Assembly: GCA_020060545.1 (NCBI GenBank)
Contig: JAGUZX010000111.1
Coordinates: 1 to 32,613, forward strand
DNA length: 32,613 bases
Source: Desulfovibrio sp.
GTDB lineage: Bacteria > Bacillota > Dethiobacteria > DTU022
Reading direction: 5' to 3'
Shown: piece after piece, positions 15,445 through 24,315 of the stretch
Numbering within the stretch: position 1 is the first letter of the stretch
Layout of the letters: each line of letters opens with the position of its first letter
The notes under the pieces: model-generated
Databases searched by the model: none
What the model was told of the DNA's origin: nothing
Seen by the model: the letters and a program-made list of their open reading frames with translations, nothing else
Translations under genes and position numbers: made by a program

Positions 15445-16365
15445 CTACCCGTCCCAGAGCAGCACGGTCCGTACAGCGGGCAGAATATGCGTCAGGTCGC
15501 TGAGCAGCGGGGCAATCTGACGGCGTACAGGAGCGGGGCCGATTAAAAGGGCCGGTACGGAGTTCCCGGTATGTTCGCGGTGGGAAAGATCTTCCATGTT
15601 GCCGTGGTCGCTGGTCACAATCAGCAAAGATTCCGCCGGATCCAGGCCGGCTGCGGCTGAACCGAGAAAACGATCCAGGATCCCGATCACCTTGCCCGCT
15701 TCTTCCATGGAGCCAAGATGACCGGCCAGGTCGCTTAAAAAGTACTCAAACATCGTAAAGTCATAATCCCCGCTTAATTCAGCCAGCCTCTTCCCGGCCG
15801 CTTCGGGACTGATTTCCGGGACATCAAACCCCATCCGGCTTAAGAGGGCGTTGTTGATGTCCATATAGAGCGCCCGGCCTTCCCGTAAATCCTCCAGGTT
15901 TCGGAAAGGAAGGCCGGCGTAATAAGTGACCAGGGTCGAACACGAGTAGCGCCGCCCGGGCAGTCCCAACTTAAGCAGATGGAAAAAAGGCGGGCGGTAA
16001 GCGTTGATAAAAGCGCACCGGTAGCCCTCTTGGATGAACCGGCTGAAAATACCTTTTGCGGCAAGCAGTTTTCTTAACGTTTTGTTGGGAAACCCGTTCA
16101 GGTGGCAGCCGATCAGTCGAGGAGCGTTTTCTCCGGTAAAAATGGAGGCCTGGCCGGTTGCGCTCTGCGGCAGCCCCGGCACCCCGAGCAGGGCATCCAG
16201 GCCGAGCAAGGTAACCCGTTCATCGCTGTACCCGATCGCCTCTCTGGTCAGGGGCCTCCCTCCCAGGAGGGACGGCAGGTAACCGGTTTCAATAACGGTA
16301 AAGGGATTAATTGGAGATGGATCTCCCAGGCCAATCCCGTCAATAAAAACGAGCACTGCGCGCAA
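15445..16365 (-). CDS. Alkaline phosphatase superfamily metalloenzyme, function unknown
   Basis: This 306-residue cytoplasmic protein resembles the metalloenzyme superfamily that includes alkaline phosphatase and cofactor-independent phosphoglycerate mutase. Likely metal and catalytic positions are D9 in VFIDGIGLGD, the Ser/Thr pocket in LPQSATGQASIFTGENAP (65-82), D212 and H216 in FLSDLAGH, D253 and H254 in TSDHGNMED, and H265 in REHTGNS. It is far shorter than phosphoglycerate mutase (about 510 residues), so it is not that enzyme. The start is a TTG at 16365 with GGAGG 7 bases upstream; no ATG fits better. It lies just after the wal operon terminator and before the MBL hydrolase. The substrate cannot be told from sequence. 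Confidence 0.78.
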   Translation of the reverse strand: MRAVLVFIDGIGLGDPSPINPFTVIETGYLPSLLGGRPLTREAIGYSDERVTLLGLDALLGVPGLPQSATGQASIFTGENAPRLIGCHLNGFPNKTLRKLLAAKGIFSRFIQEGYRCAFINAYRPPFFHLLKLGLPGRRYSCSTLVTYYAGLPFRNLEDLREGRALYMDINNALLSRMGFDVPEISPEAAGKRLAELSGDYDFTMFEYFLSDLAGHLGSMEEAGKVIGILDRFLGSAAAGLDPAESLLIVTSDHGNMEDLSHREHTGNSVPALLIGPAPVRRQIAPLLSDLTHILPAVRTVLLWDG

Positions 16366-16389
16366 AAAGGGCCCTCCAATCCCCGGGGG

Positions 16390-16414
16390 AAAAAGGGGCG
16401 GGAAGCTCCCTCCC
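16390..16414 (-). terminator. Intrinsic terminator after htrA
   Basis: On the minus strand a stem GGGAGGGA/TCCCGCCC (one mismatch, 3-base loop) is followed by CTTTTT. It lies 20 bases beyond the htrA stop codon and would end the walR-to-htrA transcript. It also lies close to the ribosome site of the next gene, so partial read-through is possible. Confidence 0.5.
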
Positions 16415-16434
16415 TTCAGCTGGCCGGTCCGGCT

Positions 16435-17553
16435 TTACATTTCGCCCAGGGTCGCAGTAAAAACGATTACTTTATCACCGCGCCTGACGGTAACGGTAAT
16501 TGTCTCTCCCGGGTAATAGAACAACAAGGCGTCAAAAAGCTGCGCCTGGTAGTTGATCTCCTTTTCGCCGATGGCGATAATCACGTCACCGGCCTGGATA
16601 CCGCTGGCTTCAGCAGCGCTTCCCTTGACAACCTCACGGATATGCACTCCCCGGTCGGAAGGCACCCCGGTGTGCCGGGAGAGGTCCTGCGGCAGCACGC
16701 CCAGCATGGATCGGCGCACCTTCCCGTGCTTCATCAGGTCTGAAGTCACGCGCTCAACGGTATTGCTCGGAATGGCAAAACCAATCCCTTCCACGCCCAG
16801 CTGGCTCACCTTGGCTGAATTGATCCCGATCATTTCCCCGCGCAGGTTTACCAGGGGCCCGCCGCTGTTGCCGCGGTTGATCCCGGCATCAGTCTGGATA
16901 AAAGTATGGGAATAATCACTGTCGGTGAGATCGACCTGCCTCTCCAGCGCGCTGATAATCCCTGCCGTGACTGTTTGCTGGAAAAATCCCAGGGGATTGC
17001 CGATGGCGAGCACCGTTTCGCCTACCCGAACCTTGCCGGAGTCACCCAGGGGAATGGAGGTAAGCTGGTGCGGCGGATCAATTTTTAATAAGGCCAGGTC
17101 TGTCCGACTGTCTTTCCCCACCAGGCGCGCCTGGTAACTTTCAGAGTTAGAAAACACGACCATGATCACGTCGGCCCCGTCCACGACATGATGGTTGGTG
17201 ACGATATAACCGTCGGTGGTTATAACCACCCCCGAGCCGGAACCGCTTTGCACCAGGGTTTGCTGGCCGAAACGGGTCACATATTGGTGCCGGTTCACCC
17301 CGACCACCGCCGGCATCACCCGGCTGACCACATCCACAACAGCCAAATCCTGCCGGTATGGAGGCGGTTCTCGATCCGCAGGCCCGGGTTCCGGTTCAAA
17401 CGGTGGAAGAGGCGACAGCTGCAGGATCGAAAAAACGAACAGGGCATAGACTAAAGCTCCTCCGATCAAGGCGCCCAGCAGCCCCATCAGCAAAGCGGCA
17501 ACAGGTCCCGCGCCGCGCCGCGGCTGTTGGTAAAAACCGCCGGCAAAATGCAT
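16435..17553 (-). CDS. htrA: HtrA-like membrane-anchored serine protease with one PDZ domain
   Basis: This 372-residue protein has a cytoplasmic N-terminus, one membrane segment (about 17-45), a proline-rich linker, a trypsin-like domain and a single C-terminal PDZ domain (about 270-368). The catalytic triad is complete: H122 in TNHHVV, D152 in RTDLALLK and S230 in GNSGGPLV. HtrA proteases degrade misfolded exported proteins at the outer face of the membrane. It corresponds to YyxA (HtrC), which ends the wal operon in Bacillus. GGGAGG precedes the ATG. A weak extra promoter (TTTACG-17-TACACT) may lie in the 65-base gap upstream. Confidence 0.93.
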   Translation of the reverse strand: MHFAGGFYQQPRRGAGPVAALLMGLLGALIGGALVYALFVFSILQLSPLPPFEPEPGPADREPPPYRQDLAVVDVVSRVMPAVVGVNRHQYVTRFGQQTLVQSGSGSGVVITTDGYIVTNHHVVDGADVIMVVFSNSESYQARLVGKDSRTDLALLKIDPPHQLTSIPLGDSGKVRVGETVLAIGNPLGFFQQTVTAGIISALERQVDLTDSDYSHTFIQTDAGINRGNSGGPLVNLRGEMIGINSAKVSQLGVEGIGFAIPSNTVERVTSDLMKHGKVRRSMLGVLPQDLSRHTGVPSDRGVHIREVVKGSAAEASGIQAGDVIIAIGEKEINYQAQLFDALLFYYPGETITVTVRRGDKVIVFTATLGEM

Positions 17554-17618
17554 CCTTATTTTCTCCCTCCCGTTTCAACAGTGTACACGATTTTGGGACA
17601 GCCGTAAAGATAACTTCT

Positions 17619-18233
17619 TTAGGCTAAGTGGCTGCGGTCGTTGAACAGCTCCAGGCGGTACTCCCCCCGCTCCCGATCATACTTGAGCATGGAGAGGGAA
17701 GCCGGCGAAGGAGCGAAGGGCCAGCACCGCCTCGCTTCCAACCGCAGGGCGGAGGCGATTAAGGCGTTAATGAACCGGCCGTGGCTGACCAGGGCGATGC
17801 GCCGGCAAGAACGGAAGCGGCGGTCGATTTGATGAAGCAGCGTCCAGGCCCGCGCCTGGAGCCGGCGCGGCTTCTCTCCTCCGAAAAGGGATGTTTTCAG
17901 TCCCAACCCGCCCCGGGCTTGACCGGCCAGAGAAGGGTAGCGGTCGCGGATATCCTTCATAGTCATCCCCTCCAATAACCCCCATGAGCACTCCCGCAAC
18001 AGCGGTGTTACGACCGGCTTGAGTCCCGTTTCACGGGCGATCATCAACGCCGTCTCCCAAGCCCGCTGCAGATCGCTGCTCAGCAAAAGTTCCAACCCCT
18101 GGCCGCCGAGACGGCGCGCCAGAAGCTCCGCCTCCCGCCGGCCCTGGGCGGAGAGCGGATAATCAAGCCAGCCCTGGATGCGGCCCGCCTGGTTGGCGGC
18201 GGTGGTCCCGTGGCGGATCAGCCAGATTTCCAT
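17619..18233 (-). CDS. Histidine phosphatase family protein (phosphoglycerate mutase-like)
   Basis: This 204-residue protein has the family RHG motif with the phosphoryl-accepting histidine H8 (LIRHGTTAANQAGRIQG), the RECSWGLLEG acidic segment (80-89), and the second catalytic histidine H151 in LVSHGRFIN. Members of this size are broad phosphatases, CobC-like phosphatases or cofactor-dependent mutases; nothing here decides which. It starts 3 bases after the murA stop codon, so it is translationally coupled within the wal operon. It has no counterpart in the Bacillus wal operon. A role in envelope metabolism is only suggested by the neighbours. Confidence 0.88.
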   Translation of the reverse strand: MEIWLIRHGTTAANQAGRIQGWLDYPLSAQGRREAELLARRLGGQGLELLLSSDLQRAWETALMIARETGLKPVVTPLLRECSWGLLEGMTMKDIRDRYPSLAGQARGGLGLKTSLFGGEKPRRLQARAWTLLHQIDRRFRSCRRIALVSHGRFINALIASALRLEARRCWPFAPSPASLSMLKYDRERGEYRLELFNDRSHLA

Positions 18234-18236
18234 CCT

Positions 18237-19523
18237 CTAAGATGGGCTGGAGAAGCTCCGGGGGTTTTGGTCGCGCACGCGCTTAAGGGAAGCCCCAAGC
18301 GAATTCAGTTTCTGTTCGAGATTTTCATAACCGCGGTAAATGTGCTCCGGTTCACTTAAAACGGTCTCCCCTTTCGCCATCAAGCCCGCGATTACCAGGG
18401 CGGCTCCGGCCCTTAAATCGGTGGCCTGGACCGGCGCTCCCGAAAGAAGCCTGCCTCCTTCCACTACCGCGGTCCTTCCTTCCACCTTAATCTGGGCCCC
18501 CATCCGCTTCAGTTCATCGACGTGGCGGAACCTTCCGTCAAAAACATTTTCTGTAATCACGGAGGTCCCTTCCGCCGCCGTCAGCAAAACCATGCCCAGG
18601 GGTTGAAGATCCGTCGGGAAACCGGGGTAGGGAAAGGTCTTCAAGTCAGAGGCGCGCAAGCTTTGCGTCCCTTTAACCCGGATCCGCTCCGGCTCCACTT
18701 CCACCTCTACACCCATTTCCCTGAGTTTGGCAGTTACCGCCTCCAGGTGCTTGGGGATCACATCCTCCACAACCACGTCGCCTCCGGTTGCCGCCGCGGC
18801 CAGCATGAAGGTGCCGGCCTCGATCCGGTCCGGGATGATCGTATGATCGACATCGCCGAACCGCGGCATCCCTTCAATCCTGATTACATCTGTTCCGGCG
18901 CCTTTTATGGAAGCGCCCATCGCATTTAAGAAGTTCGCCAGGTCAACTATTTCCGGTTCCTTGGCCGCGTTTTCCAATACCGTTTTCCCCTCTGCCGAGG
19001 CCGCCGCCAGCATCAGGTTAATCGTGGCGCCGACGCTGACCACATCCAGGTAAATATGGGCTCCGGCCAGTTTTTTGCCCGCAAGCTTAATTAAACCGTG
19101 CTCAATGTTGATTTTTGCTCCCAGCGCGGCGAAACCTTTAAGATGCTGGTCGATCGGGCGGGGCCCCAGATCGCACCCGCCGGGGACGGGGACTTCCGCC
19201 CTGCCGAAACGGGCCAGCAAGCTGCCCATCAAGTAATAAGAAGCGCGCATTTTTTTAACCAGGTTGTAAGGGGGGGTGAAACCGCGCAGGCGGGCAGGGT
19301 TGAACTCCAGCGCGTTACGGCCCCGCCGGCGGATATTGACACCAAGATCCTCCAGGATCCGGATCATCGTCCGGACATCGGTAATGTCCGGCAGGTTCTG
19401 CAGGGTTACTTTTCCCGTAGACAAAATCAATGACGGCAAGACGGCCACGGAGGCGTTTTTGGAGCCGCTTATTTTGACCTGGCCGCAAAGCCTTTTTCGA
19501 CCCCGCACAATAATTTTTTCCAT
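18237..19523 (-). CDS. murA: UDP-N-acetylglucosamine 1-carboxyvinyltransferase (MurA)
   Basis: MurA transfers enolpyruvate from phosphoenolpyruvate to UDP-GlcNAc, the first committed step of peptidoglycan synthesis in the cytoplasm, and is the fosfomycin target. The 428-residue length is normal. SGSKNA holds the substrate-binding K22 and N23, and the catalytic cysteine is C117 in GGCDLGPRPIDQHLKGF, so the enzyme is predicted to be fosfomycin-sensitive. DRIEAGTFMLAAA and FPTDLQP are further signatures. GGGAG precedes the ATG. The gene follows yycI by 38 bases and is followed by the histidine phosphatase, placing a peptidoglycan precursor enzyme inside the WalRK operon. Many Firmicutes carry two MurA paralogues; this may be one of them. 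Confidence 0.96.
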   Translation of the reverse strand: MEKIIVRGRKRLCGQVKISGSKNASVAVLPSLILSTGKVTLQNLPDITDVRTMIRILEDLGVNIRRRGRNALEFNPARLRGFTPPYNLVKKMRASYYLMGSLLARFGRAEVPVPGGCDLGPRPIDQHLKGFAALGAKINIEHGLIKLAGKKLAGAHIYLDVVSVGATINLMLAAASAEGKTVLENAAKEPEIVDLANFLNAMGASIKGAGTDVIRIEGMPRFGDVDHTIIPDRIEAGTFMLAAAATGGDVVVEDVIPKHLEAVTAKLREMGVEVEVEPERIRVKGTQSLRASDLKTFPYPGFPTDLQPLGMVLLTAAEGTSVITENVFDGRFRHVDELKRMGAQIKVEGRTAVVEGGRLLSGAPVQATDLRAGAALVIAGLMAKGETVLSEPEHIYRGYENLEQKLNSLGASLKRVRDQNPRSFSSPS

Positions 19524-19561
19524 TTTATTCTCCCATTAGTCATTTAATTAACGCTGTGCGC

Positions 19562-20422
19562 CTAAAGGTCCTCCAAATTGCCGGTAAAGGCGTTCACAAA
19601 AAATTCACATTGATCATCGGTAAGAAAACGCCAAACCGGGGGAACCTCCCATTTTTCAGCATTATATTCCCGGCTGAAAAACCCCAATTCCGCTTTCACG
19701 ATCCGCCGCGGCAGCGGACTTGGGCCGAGCTCTTCCACCAGCCTGAGCAACGCCTCGGTTACAGGGATCACCTCCATTTTCCGTTCGAGGGGACTTTCAA
19801 GCGGTTCCAGCCAGTAAAGCTCGATGGCGGTAACCCGCTCTCCCTCCACTGTAACTTTTAAATAACCTGCAAAGAGCGGTGTCCCGTGGTAATTTTGGTA
19901 GTAGTGCACCGTAAGGCGATTTGGCGTTCTTTCAACATAATTAAATTGAGCCTGCGCCTGCTTTAGGCCCTGCCCGAGGAGGAAATCATCCACCGCGAGC
20001 AGAAGCTTCCGCTCTTCCAACCCGGAGCTGCCTTCCGCCAAATACTCGCCGGGTTCAAAAAAGATCTGGATCAACCCGCTGGGGTAAACCTTGACTTCGC
20101 GGCCCTGGCCCCGGTAGAGCAACGCATCTTCCAGCTGGACCGGGTGCGGCAAAATCCCGGTAATCCGGCTGACGATCTCCGCCTGCTTATCCAGGCAGGG
20201 CGATACCGTTAAAAAAGCGCTGGTCTGAACGGTACGGCAAATCACGGCGTCGATAAAGTAATTCTGCCCGGCCAACTTGGCCTCGGTTCTCCGAAGCTCC
20301 TCTTTGCTGACAGCCACCCGGGCCAGCCTCAAGGCGTCCGACCAAAACAGGTGGTAGCCGAGAAAAAGATTCAGGCCGAGAAAAACAAAAATAAAGATCG
20401 ATTTGGCCCGTTCCAGGTTCAC
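19562..20422 (-). CDS. yycI: WalK regulatory protein YycI-like
   Basis: The 286-residue product starts MNLERAKSIFIFVFLGLNLFLGYHLFW: a short cytoplasmic stretch and one membrane segment (about 8-27), then an extracytoplasmic domain, the layout of YycI. In Bacillus, YycI and YycH form a membrane complex that restrains the WalK kinase. The start is a GTG at 20422 that overlaps the yycH stop in GTGA, with GGAGGA 9 bases upstream; a longer reading from 20497 is not supported. The extracytoplasmic part has weak similarity features only (VKVYPSGLIQIFFEPGEY, NRLTVHYYQNYHGTPLFAGYLKVTVEG), as expected for a fast-evolving family, so the name rests partly on position. Confidence 0.82.
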   Translation of the reverse strand: MNLERAKSIFIFVFLGLNLFLGYHLFWSDALRLARVAVSKEELRRTEAKLAGQNYFIDAVICRTVQTSAFLTVSPCLDKQAEIVSRITGILPHPVQLEDALLYRGQGREVKVYPSGLIQIFFEPGEYLAEGSSGLEERKLLLAVDDFLLGQGLKQAQAQFNYVERTPNRLTVHYYQNYHGTPLFAGYLKVTVEGERVTAIELYWLEPLESPLERKMEVIPVTEALLRLVEELGPSPLPRRIVKAELGFFSREYNAEKWEVPPVWRFLTDDQCEFFVNAFTGNLEDL

Positions 20423-21822
20423 GGTGCAATCTCCTCCAGCAGGGTCAAATCCGAAGCCTTCAGCAGCAGCAACGTTCCACTGAGCCGGATCGCCCAAACG
20501 GGAACGCCGCGGAGCTGAAAAACGGAATCGTTAACCCGGAAAGCGAGCCCCATCTCCTCCAATACCAGATTCTCCGTTCCTTTTTCCGTATGGAGATAAA
20601 CCGCCGCCGCTTGCAAAGCTTCAAGGTAGTGTGCGGTTGTAAAAGGGCTTCCGGCAAAGTAAAGCGGCTCACAGAGATTTCGCTGGTACTCGACCAGGCC
20701 CCCGTCATTGAAAAACATGGTTGCATGCGCCTTCCCCAGGAGCGGGTAACCGGAAAAATACGAACGCCATTGGGTGCAGTAAATTTCTTGCGGCGGTACA
20801 TTTTTTTTCACCAGGGCAATGCTCTCCAAACGCAGGGTTTCAGGCCAGCCCCCGTAATAACCGATCAACCTGCTCACGGTATTCAGGGCTGATACGTAGG
20901 TAAGGGTGGCGGGTTCCTGCGCCAGTTGGGGATGCCAGTAATCCAGCCCCCGGCTCAACCGCAAACCTTTTTCGCCGTCGGTGTAAATTAAGGACCTGTC
21001 CCTTTCTTCGATCACCCGCACCAGGCTGCGGTTGACAAAGAAGGTGTTTAAGAGAAGCTCTTGATCCAGGCGTTCCTGTTTCAAAGCAAGCTCTGCCAGC
21101 TGCACCGGGACGCCGGGGACATAAATCCCCTCCGTGATTGACACCTTTAGTCCCGGGCCAAGTTGCAGCTCCCCGGGGCTGAGGCGGAGGTAAGGCGCCC
21201 GGCCTGCCGGCGAAACACTGTTGCAGAGTTCGTAAAGCAAGGCGGCCTGATCCGGAGGGAAAAGAAAAGCCTCCGCCTCGCCTTTTCCGGGTTCTCTGGC
21301 CACGATCCAGGCTTTATCTTCCAGATGCCGGAGTTCGATTTGCTCCAATACGCGGAAGCGGCTGTCAATAAGCCACGGCGTACCCGGGCCGACCGGCAGC
21401 ACAGGGGAGAACTGCACGGTCAAAAGAACCCTGCTATCCTCCGGCGGCGTCCCGGTGAGGGCGGAACCGGATCCCTCCCCCTGCATAGCCGCAGAAACAC
21501 TGTCCCAGACGAGATGAAAATCACGATCCCCCTCCCGGAGGTGGTAGAGTTCTTCTTTCCGGTGCACAAAAATGCGCTGTGGAGTAATTATCTCTGCCAA
21601 CGGGCGCGGCTTTTCGAAATATACCGGTTCATCGAGTTTTTCATCAATCACTGCCGCGGTCATCCGGCCGTACCAAAGCTGGTAAGTTAAAAAGAGGCTC
21701 AAGGCAACCAGAAAAACGAGCAAGAAACTTTTAAGGCGTCCATGCACCGCCTCCGCGCCCCCTTTCCGCAGCCCGGGGGAGGGTAAACCAAACTTTCGTG
21801 CCGCTCCCCGGTTCGCTTTCAA
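20419..21822 (-). CDS. yycH: WalK regulatory protein YycH-like
   Basis: This protein of up to 467 residues has one N-terminal membrane segment (LKSFLLVFLVALSLFLTYQLWY) and a large extracytoplasmic domain, as in YycH. Blocks such as RPLAEIITPQRIFVH, FFVNRSLVRVIEERDRSLIYTDGEKGLRL and GYPLLGKAHATMFFNDGGLVEYQRNL fit the family. The start is uncertain. A TTG at 21822 has GGGAGG at good spacing but overlaps walK by 92 bases; a GTG at 21747 overlaps by 17 bases but has its GGAGG only 2 bases away. The product would bind YycI and modulate WalK. It is between walK and yycI, overlapping both. Confidence 0.85.
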   Translation of the reverse strand: MKANRGAARKFGLPSPGLRKGGAEAVHGRLKSFLLVFLVALSLFLTYQLWYGRMTAAVIDEKLDEPVYFEKPRPLAEIITPQRIFVHRKEELYHLREGDRDFHLVWDSVSAAMQGEGSGSALTGTPPEDSRVLLTVQFSPVLPVGPGTPWLIDSRFRVLEQIELRHLEDKAWIVAREPGKGEAEAFLFPPDQAALLYELCNSVSPAGRAPYLRLSPGELQLGPGLKVSITEGIYVPGVPVQLAELALKQERLDQELLLNTFFVNRSLVRVIEERDRSLIYTDGEKGLRLSRGLDYWHPQLAQEPATLTYVSALNTVSRLIGYYGGWPETLRLESIALVKKNVPPQEIYCTQWRSYFSGYPLLGKAHATMFFNDGGLVEYQRNLCEPLYFAGSPFTTAHYLEALQAAAVYLHTEKGTENLVLEEMGLAFRVNDSVFQLRGVPVWAIRLSGTLLLLKASDLTLLEEIAP

Positions 21823-23569
21823 TCCAGATCCTCCCGCCGTGCGCCTCTACAACTTTGCGGGCGATCGAGAGGCCCAGTCCTGAACCGCCGAAGTCTCTGG
21901 AGCGCGTCTTTTCAACCCGGTAAAACCGCTCAAAGACACGCTGCAAATCCTCGGGTGGTATCCCGACCCCGTCGTCGGCGACGAGAACCCTGATCGTCTC
22001 TCCTTCCAGCGCGGCGCTGATCTCCACTTTCCCACCGGAGAGGGTATATTTAATGGCATTGTTTAAAACATTGGAAAATACCTGCATCACCTTGTCCCGG
22101 TCTACCAGAGCGGGGGGAAGAGCGGCAGGGAACGCAACCCTGATCTCCGGCACTTCGACTCCCAGCTTCTGCCTGCATTGATCCACCGCCTCGGCGGCCA
22201 GTTCGTTTAAGTCTACTACTGTTTTATGCCATTCAACCTGGCTGTAGTCCAGTTGAGAAAGATCCAGCAGATCTTTGACCATGCTGACCATGCGCTCCGT
22301 TTCCCGTTGCACGACCTGTAAAAAGCGGTAACGGACTGCCGGCTCCTCAACGGCCCCATCCAGGAGCGTTTCCACATAGCTTTTTACTGCGGCCAGGGGT
22401 GTGCGCAGTTCGTGGGAAACGTCGGCCACAAATTCCTGCTGCCGCAGGGCCAACTCTCTCTCCCTGGTTATATCGTGCAGCACCATCAGCGTCCCGTCCA
22501 GTTTTCCTTGTTCTTCATTAAACCGGGCCAGTTTAACCTGCAAAATGCAGTGTGGCTGATCACGGGTCACCTCCACTGTCAGCGGTTTCTGCCGGCGGAG
22601 AAAGCGGCGCAGCGCGTCGGAACCGGTAAGCTCTTTCAACAGATATAACCCGGAGCGCCCCGGCAACGGGCTTTTTAGATGCAGGGCCTGCAGCAGCGCC
22701 CGGGCGGCGGGATTAATCTGGATCAACCGCCCTTTCCCATCAAGAGCGATCACCCCGTCACTCATGTTGTTGATGATCGCTTCGACCTTGCTCTTTTCGG
22801 AAGAGATCTCCCTGATGTTGTAGCTTAACCGGTCCGCCAGGTAATTGAACGCTTCCCCCAGCTGGCCGATTTCGTCCAACGCCTGAATCTTGATCTTTTT
22901 TGAATAATCGCCGCCGGCCATCGAATTGGCCTGATTGGTCACGGCCTGAATCGGCGCGGTGATGGTCCTGGTTAAAACGATCCCCAGCAGGAAACTGATC
23001 AAGAGAGACAGGCCCGCCCCGGTGAGAAGAATTATTTTTACCTCGCCGAGGGTAGCGTCAACATTTTTCAAAGAGCCGCTCAGGTAGATGATGCCGTAAT
23101 TGTTCCTCTCCTCTTGGATGGGAAAAGCGAGGTAATAACGCCTTTCCTGGCCCCCCGGATCGAATCGGACTGCGTCGCTGGAGCGGCCGGCAATGGCCCT
23201 CGTAATTTCATCCCTGATCAGGCGGCGGCCGATCAGGGCCTGGTTCCCGGAAGTCCCGATCACATGGGCGTAGCGATCCAGGACTGTTATTTCCATCTCA
23301 TGCAACCCTCCAAACTGCCGTACCAGGTGAGCGATGTCTTCAGAAGACCCGTGCACATCCTGAAGCCGGGGCACCAGAAAAGCCTCCAGGAGCCTGGCCT
23401 GGCTCTCCAGGCCTGTCTTATAATTATTCAGGTAATACTGCTCCAAAGACTGGACCAGGTAGACGCTGATTAACTGCAGGGTAAAAAGAAGCAGCAGGGA
23501 ATAGATCAGGACAATCTTCCACTGGAGGCTTTTAAAAATGTTCCCTCCGCCTGAAATAATAACCGACAC
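21731..23569 (-). CDS. walK: Sensor histidine kinase WalK
   Basis: Reading from the GTG at 23569 gives 612 residues, almost the length of Bacillus WalK. Order of parts: membrane segment (about 17-39), extracytoplasmic sensor domain (40-178), second membrane segment (179-199), HAMP (200-252), PAS (about 262-370), HisKA with the phosphorylated H386 in FVADVSHELRTPL, and HATPase with NVLNNAIKYT, DDGVGIPPED, FERFYRVEKTRSRDFGGSGLGL. It phosphorylates WalR and senses cell-wall state. No ATG or well-spaced ribosome site was found, and the start overlaps walR by 38 bases, so it probably depends on coupling. The mapped start is the weakest part of this call. Confidence 0.94.
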   Translation of the reverse strand: MSVIISGGGNIFKSLQWKIVLIYSLLLLFTLQLISVYLVQSLEQYYLNNYKTGLESQARLLEAFLVPRLQDVHGSSEDIAHLVRQFGGLHEMEITVLDRYAHVIGTSGNQALIGRRLIRDEITRAIAGRSSDAVRFDPGGQERRYYLAFPIQEERNNYGIIYLSGSLKNVDATLGEVKIILLTGAGLSLLISFLLGIVLTRTITAPIQAVTNQANSMAGGDYSKKIKIQALDEIGQLGEAFNYLADRLSYNIREISSEKSKVEAIINNMSDGVIALDGKGRLIQINPAARALLQALHLKSPLPGRSGLYLLKELTGSDALRRFLRRQKPLTVEVTRDQPHCILQVKLARFNEEQGKLDGTLMVLHDITRERELALRQQEFVADVSHELRTPLAAVKSYVETLLDGAVEEPAVRYRFLQVVQRETERMVSMVKDLLDLSQLDYSQVEWHKTVVDLNELAAEAVDQCRQKLGVEVPEIRVAFPAALPPALVDRDKVMQVFSNVLNNAIKYTLSGGKVEISAALEGETIRVLVADDGVGIPPEDLQRVFERFYRVEKTRSRDFGGSGLGLSIARKVVEAHGGRIWIESEPGSGTKVWFTLPRAAERGRGGGAWTP

Positions 23570-24242
23570 CCCTTTTGGTATGGATATATTCCGGCGCAGT
23601 CGGATTAAGCTCCAGCTTTTCCCGCAGCCGCCGGACCGCGACGTCGACCGTGCGCTCATCGCCGATATAGTCATAACCCCAAACCAGGTTCAAAAGCTGC
23701 TGACGGTTAAAAATATGCCCGGGGCGCTGCATCAGCTCGACCAGCAGTGTAAATTCGCGGTGCGTCAGTTCCACCGCTTTGCCCCGGTTGGAAACCTCCA
23801 TCTTGTCCAGATCGACGACAAGGTTGCCGTGGAACAGCCGCTTGGAGTCACCGGCCGCCCGGGCTGTCACGCGGCTGCGCCTTAAAATGGCCTTTACCCG
23901 GGCTGAAATTTCCCGGGCGCTGAAAGGCTTGGTCACATAATCGTCCGCGCCCAACTCCAGCCCCAGCACTTTATCCAACTCCGTTTCTTTGGCGGTCAGC
24001 ATAATAATCGGTGTTTCTTTCACCGCCCGGATTTCGCGGCAGACCGTAAAGCCGTCTTTCTTTGGCAGCATAATGTCCAGAATAATCAGGTCCGGCGCAT
24101 CCTGTTTCACCCGGCGCAGCGCCTCTTCGCCGTCAAAAGCGAGGAGAACCGTAAACCCTTCCCTTTCCAGGTTGTATTTTAAAATTTCAGCGAGCGGGCG
24201 TTCATCATCAACGACCAGAATGGTAGGGGCCACCTTTGCCAT
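23532..24242 (-). CDS. walR: Response regulator WalR (OmpR/PhoB family)
   Basis: This 236-residue regulator has a receiver domain (5-118) with DDE at 12-14, phosphoacceptor D56 in ILDIMLP and K105 in VTKPFS, then a winged-helix DNA-binding domain (about 135-233) ending WGYDYIGDERTVDVAVRRLREKLE and KRGVGYYFR. WalR controls autolysins and wall metabolism genes and is essential in several Firmicutes. The ATG at 24242 is preceded by GGGAG; an in-frame start at 24272 is unlikely. It heads walR-walK-yycH-yycI-murA-phosphatase-htrA. No clear promoter was found in the 250 bases upstream, which hold a repeat element and the terminator of the preceding gene. Confidence 0.95.
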   Translation of the reverse strand: MAKVAPTILVVDDERPLAEILKYNLEREGFTVLLAFDGEEALRRVKQDAPDLIILDIMLPKKDGFTVCREIRAVKETPIIMLTAKETELDKVLGLELGADDYVTKPFSAREISARVKAILRRSRVTARAAGDSKRLFHGNLVVDLDKMEVSNRGKAVELTHREFTLLVELMQRPGHIFNRQQLLNLVWGYDYIGDERTVDVAVRRLREKLELNPTAPEYIHTKRGVGYYFRRREHF

Positions 24243-24315
24243 GCACTCCCGTAAAATTAGTAACGTTATCACTTCGACTTTCCCGGCTTAAATCCTGCCT
24301 GGTTCAGATATTGGA

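Noticed and set aside
15445-16365. Cofactor-independent phosphoglycerate mutase
   Set aside because: Only 306 residues against about 510, and the substrate-binding insertion is absent; only the superfamily metal motifs are shared.
20423-20497. Longer YycI start upstream of the GTG at 20422
   Set aside because: It would put 25 extra residues before the membrane segment and extend the overlap with yycH; the GTGA overlap with a good ribosome site is better.
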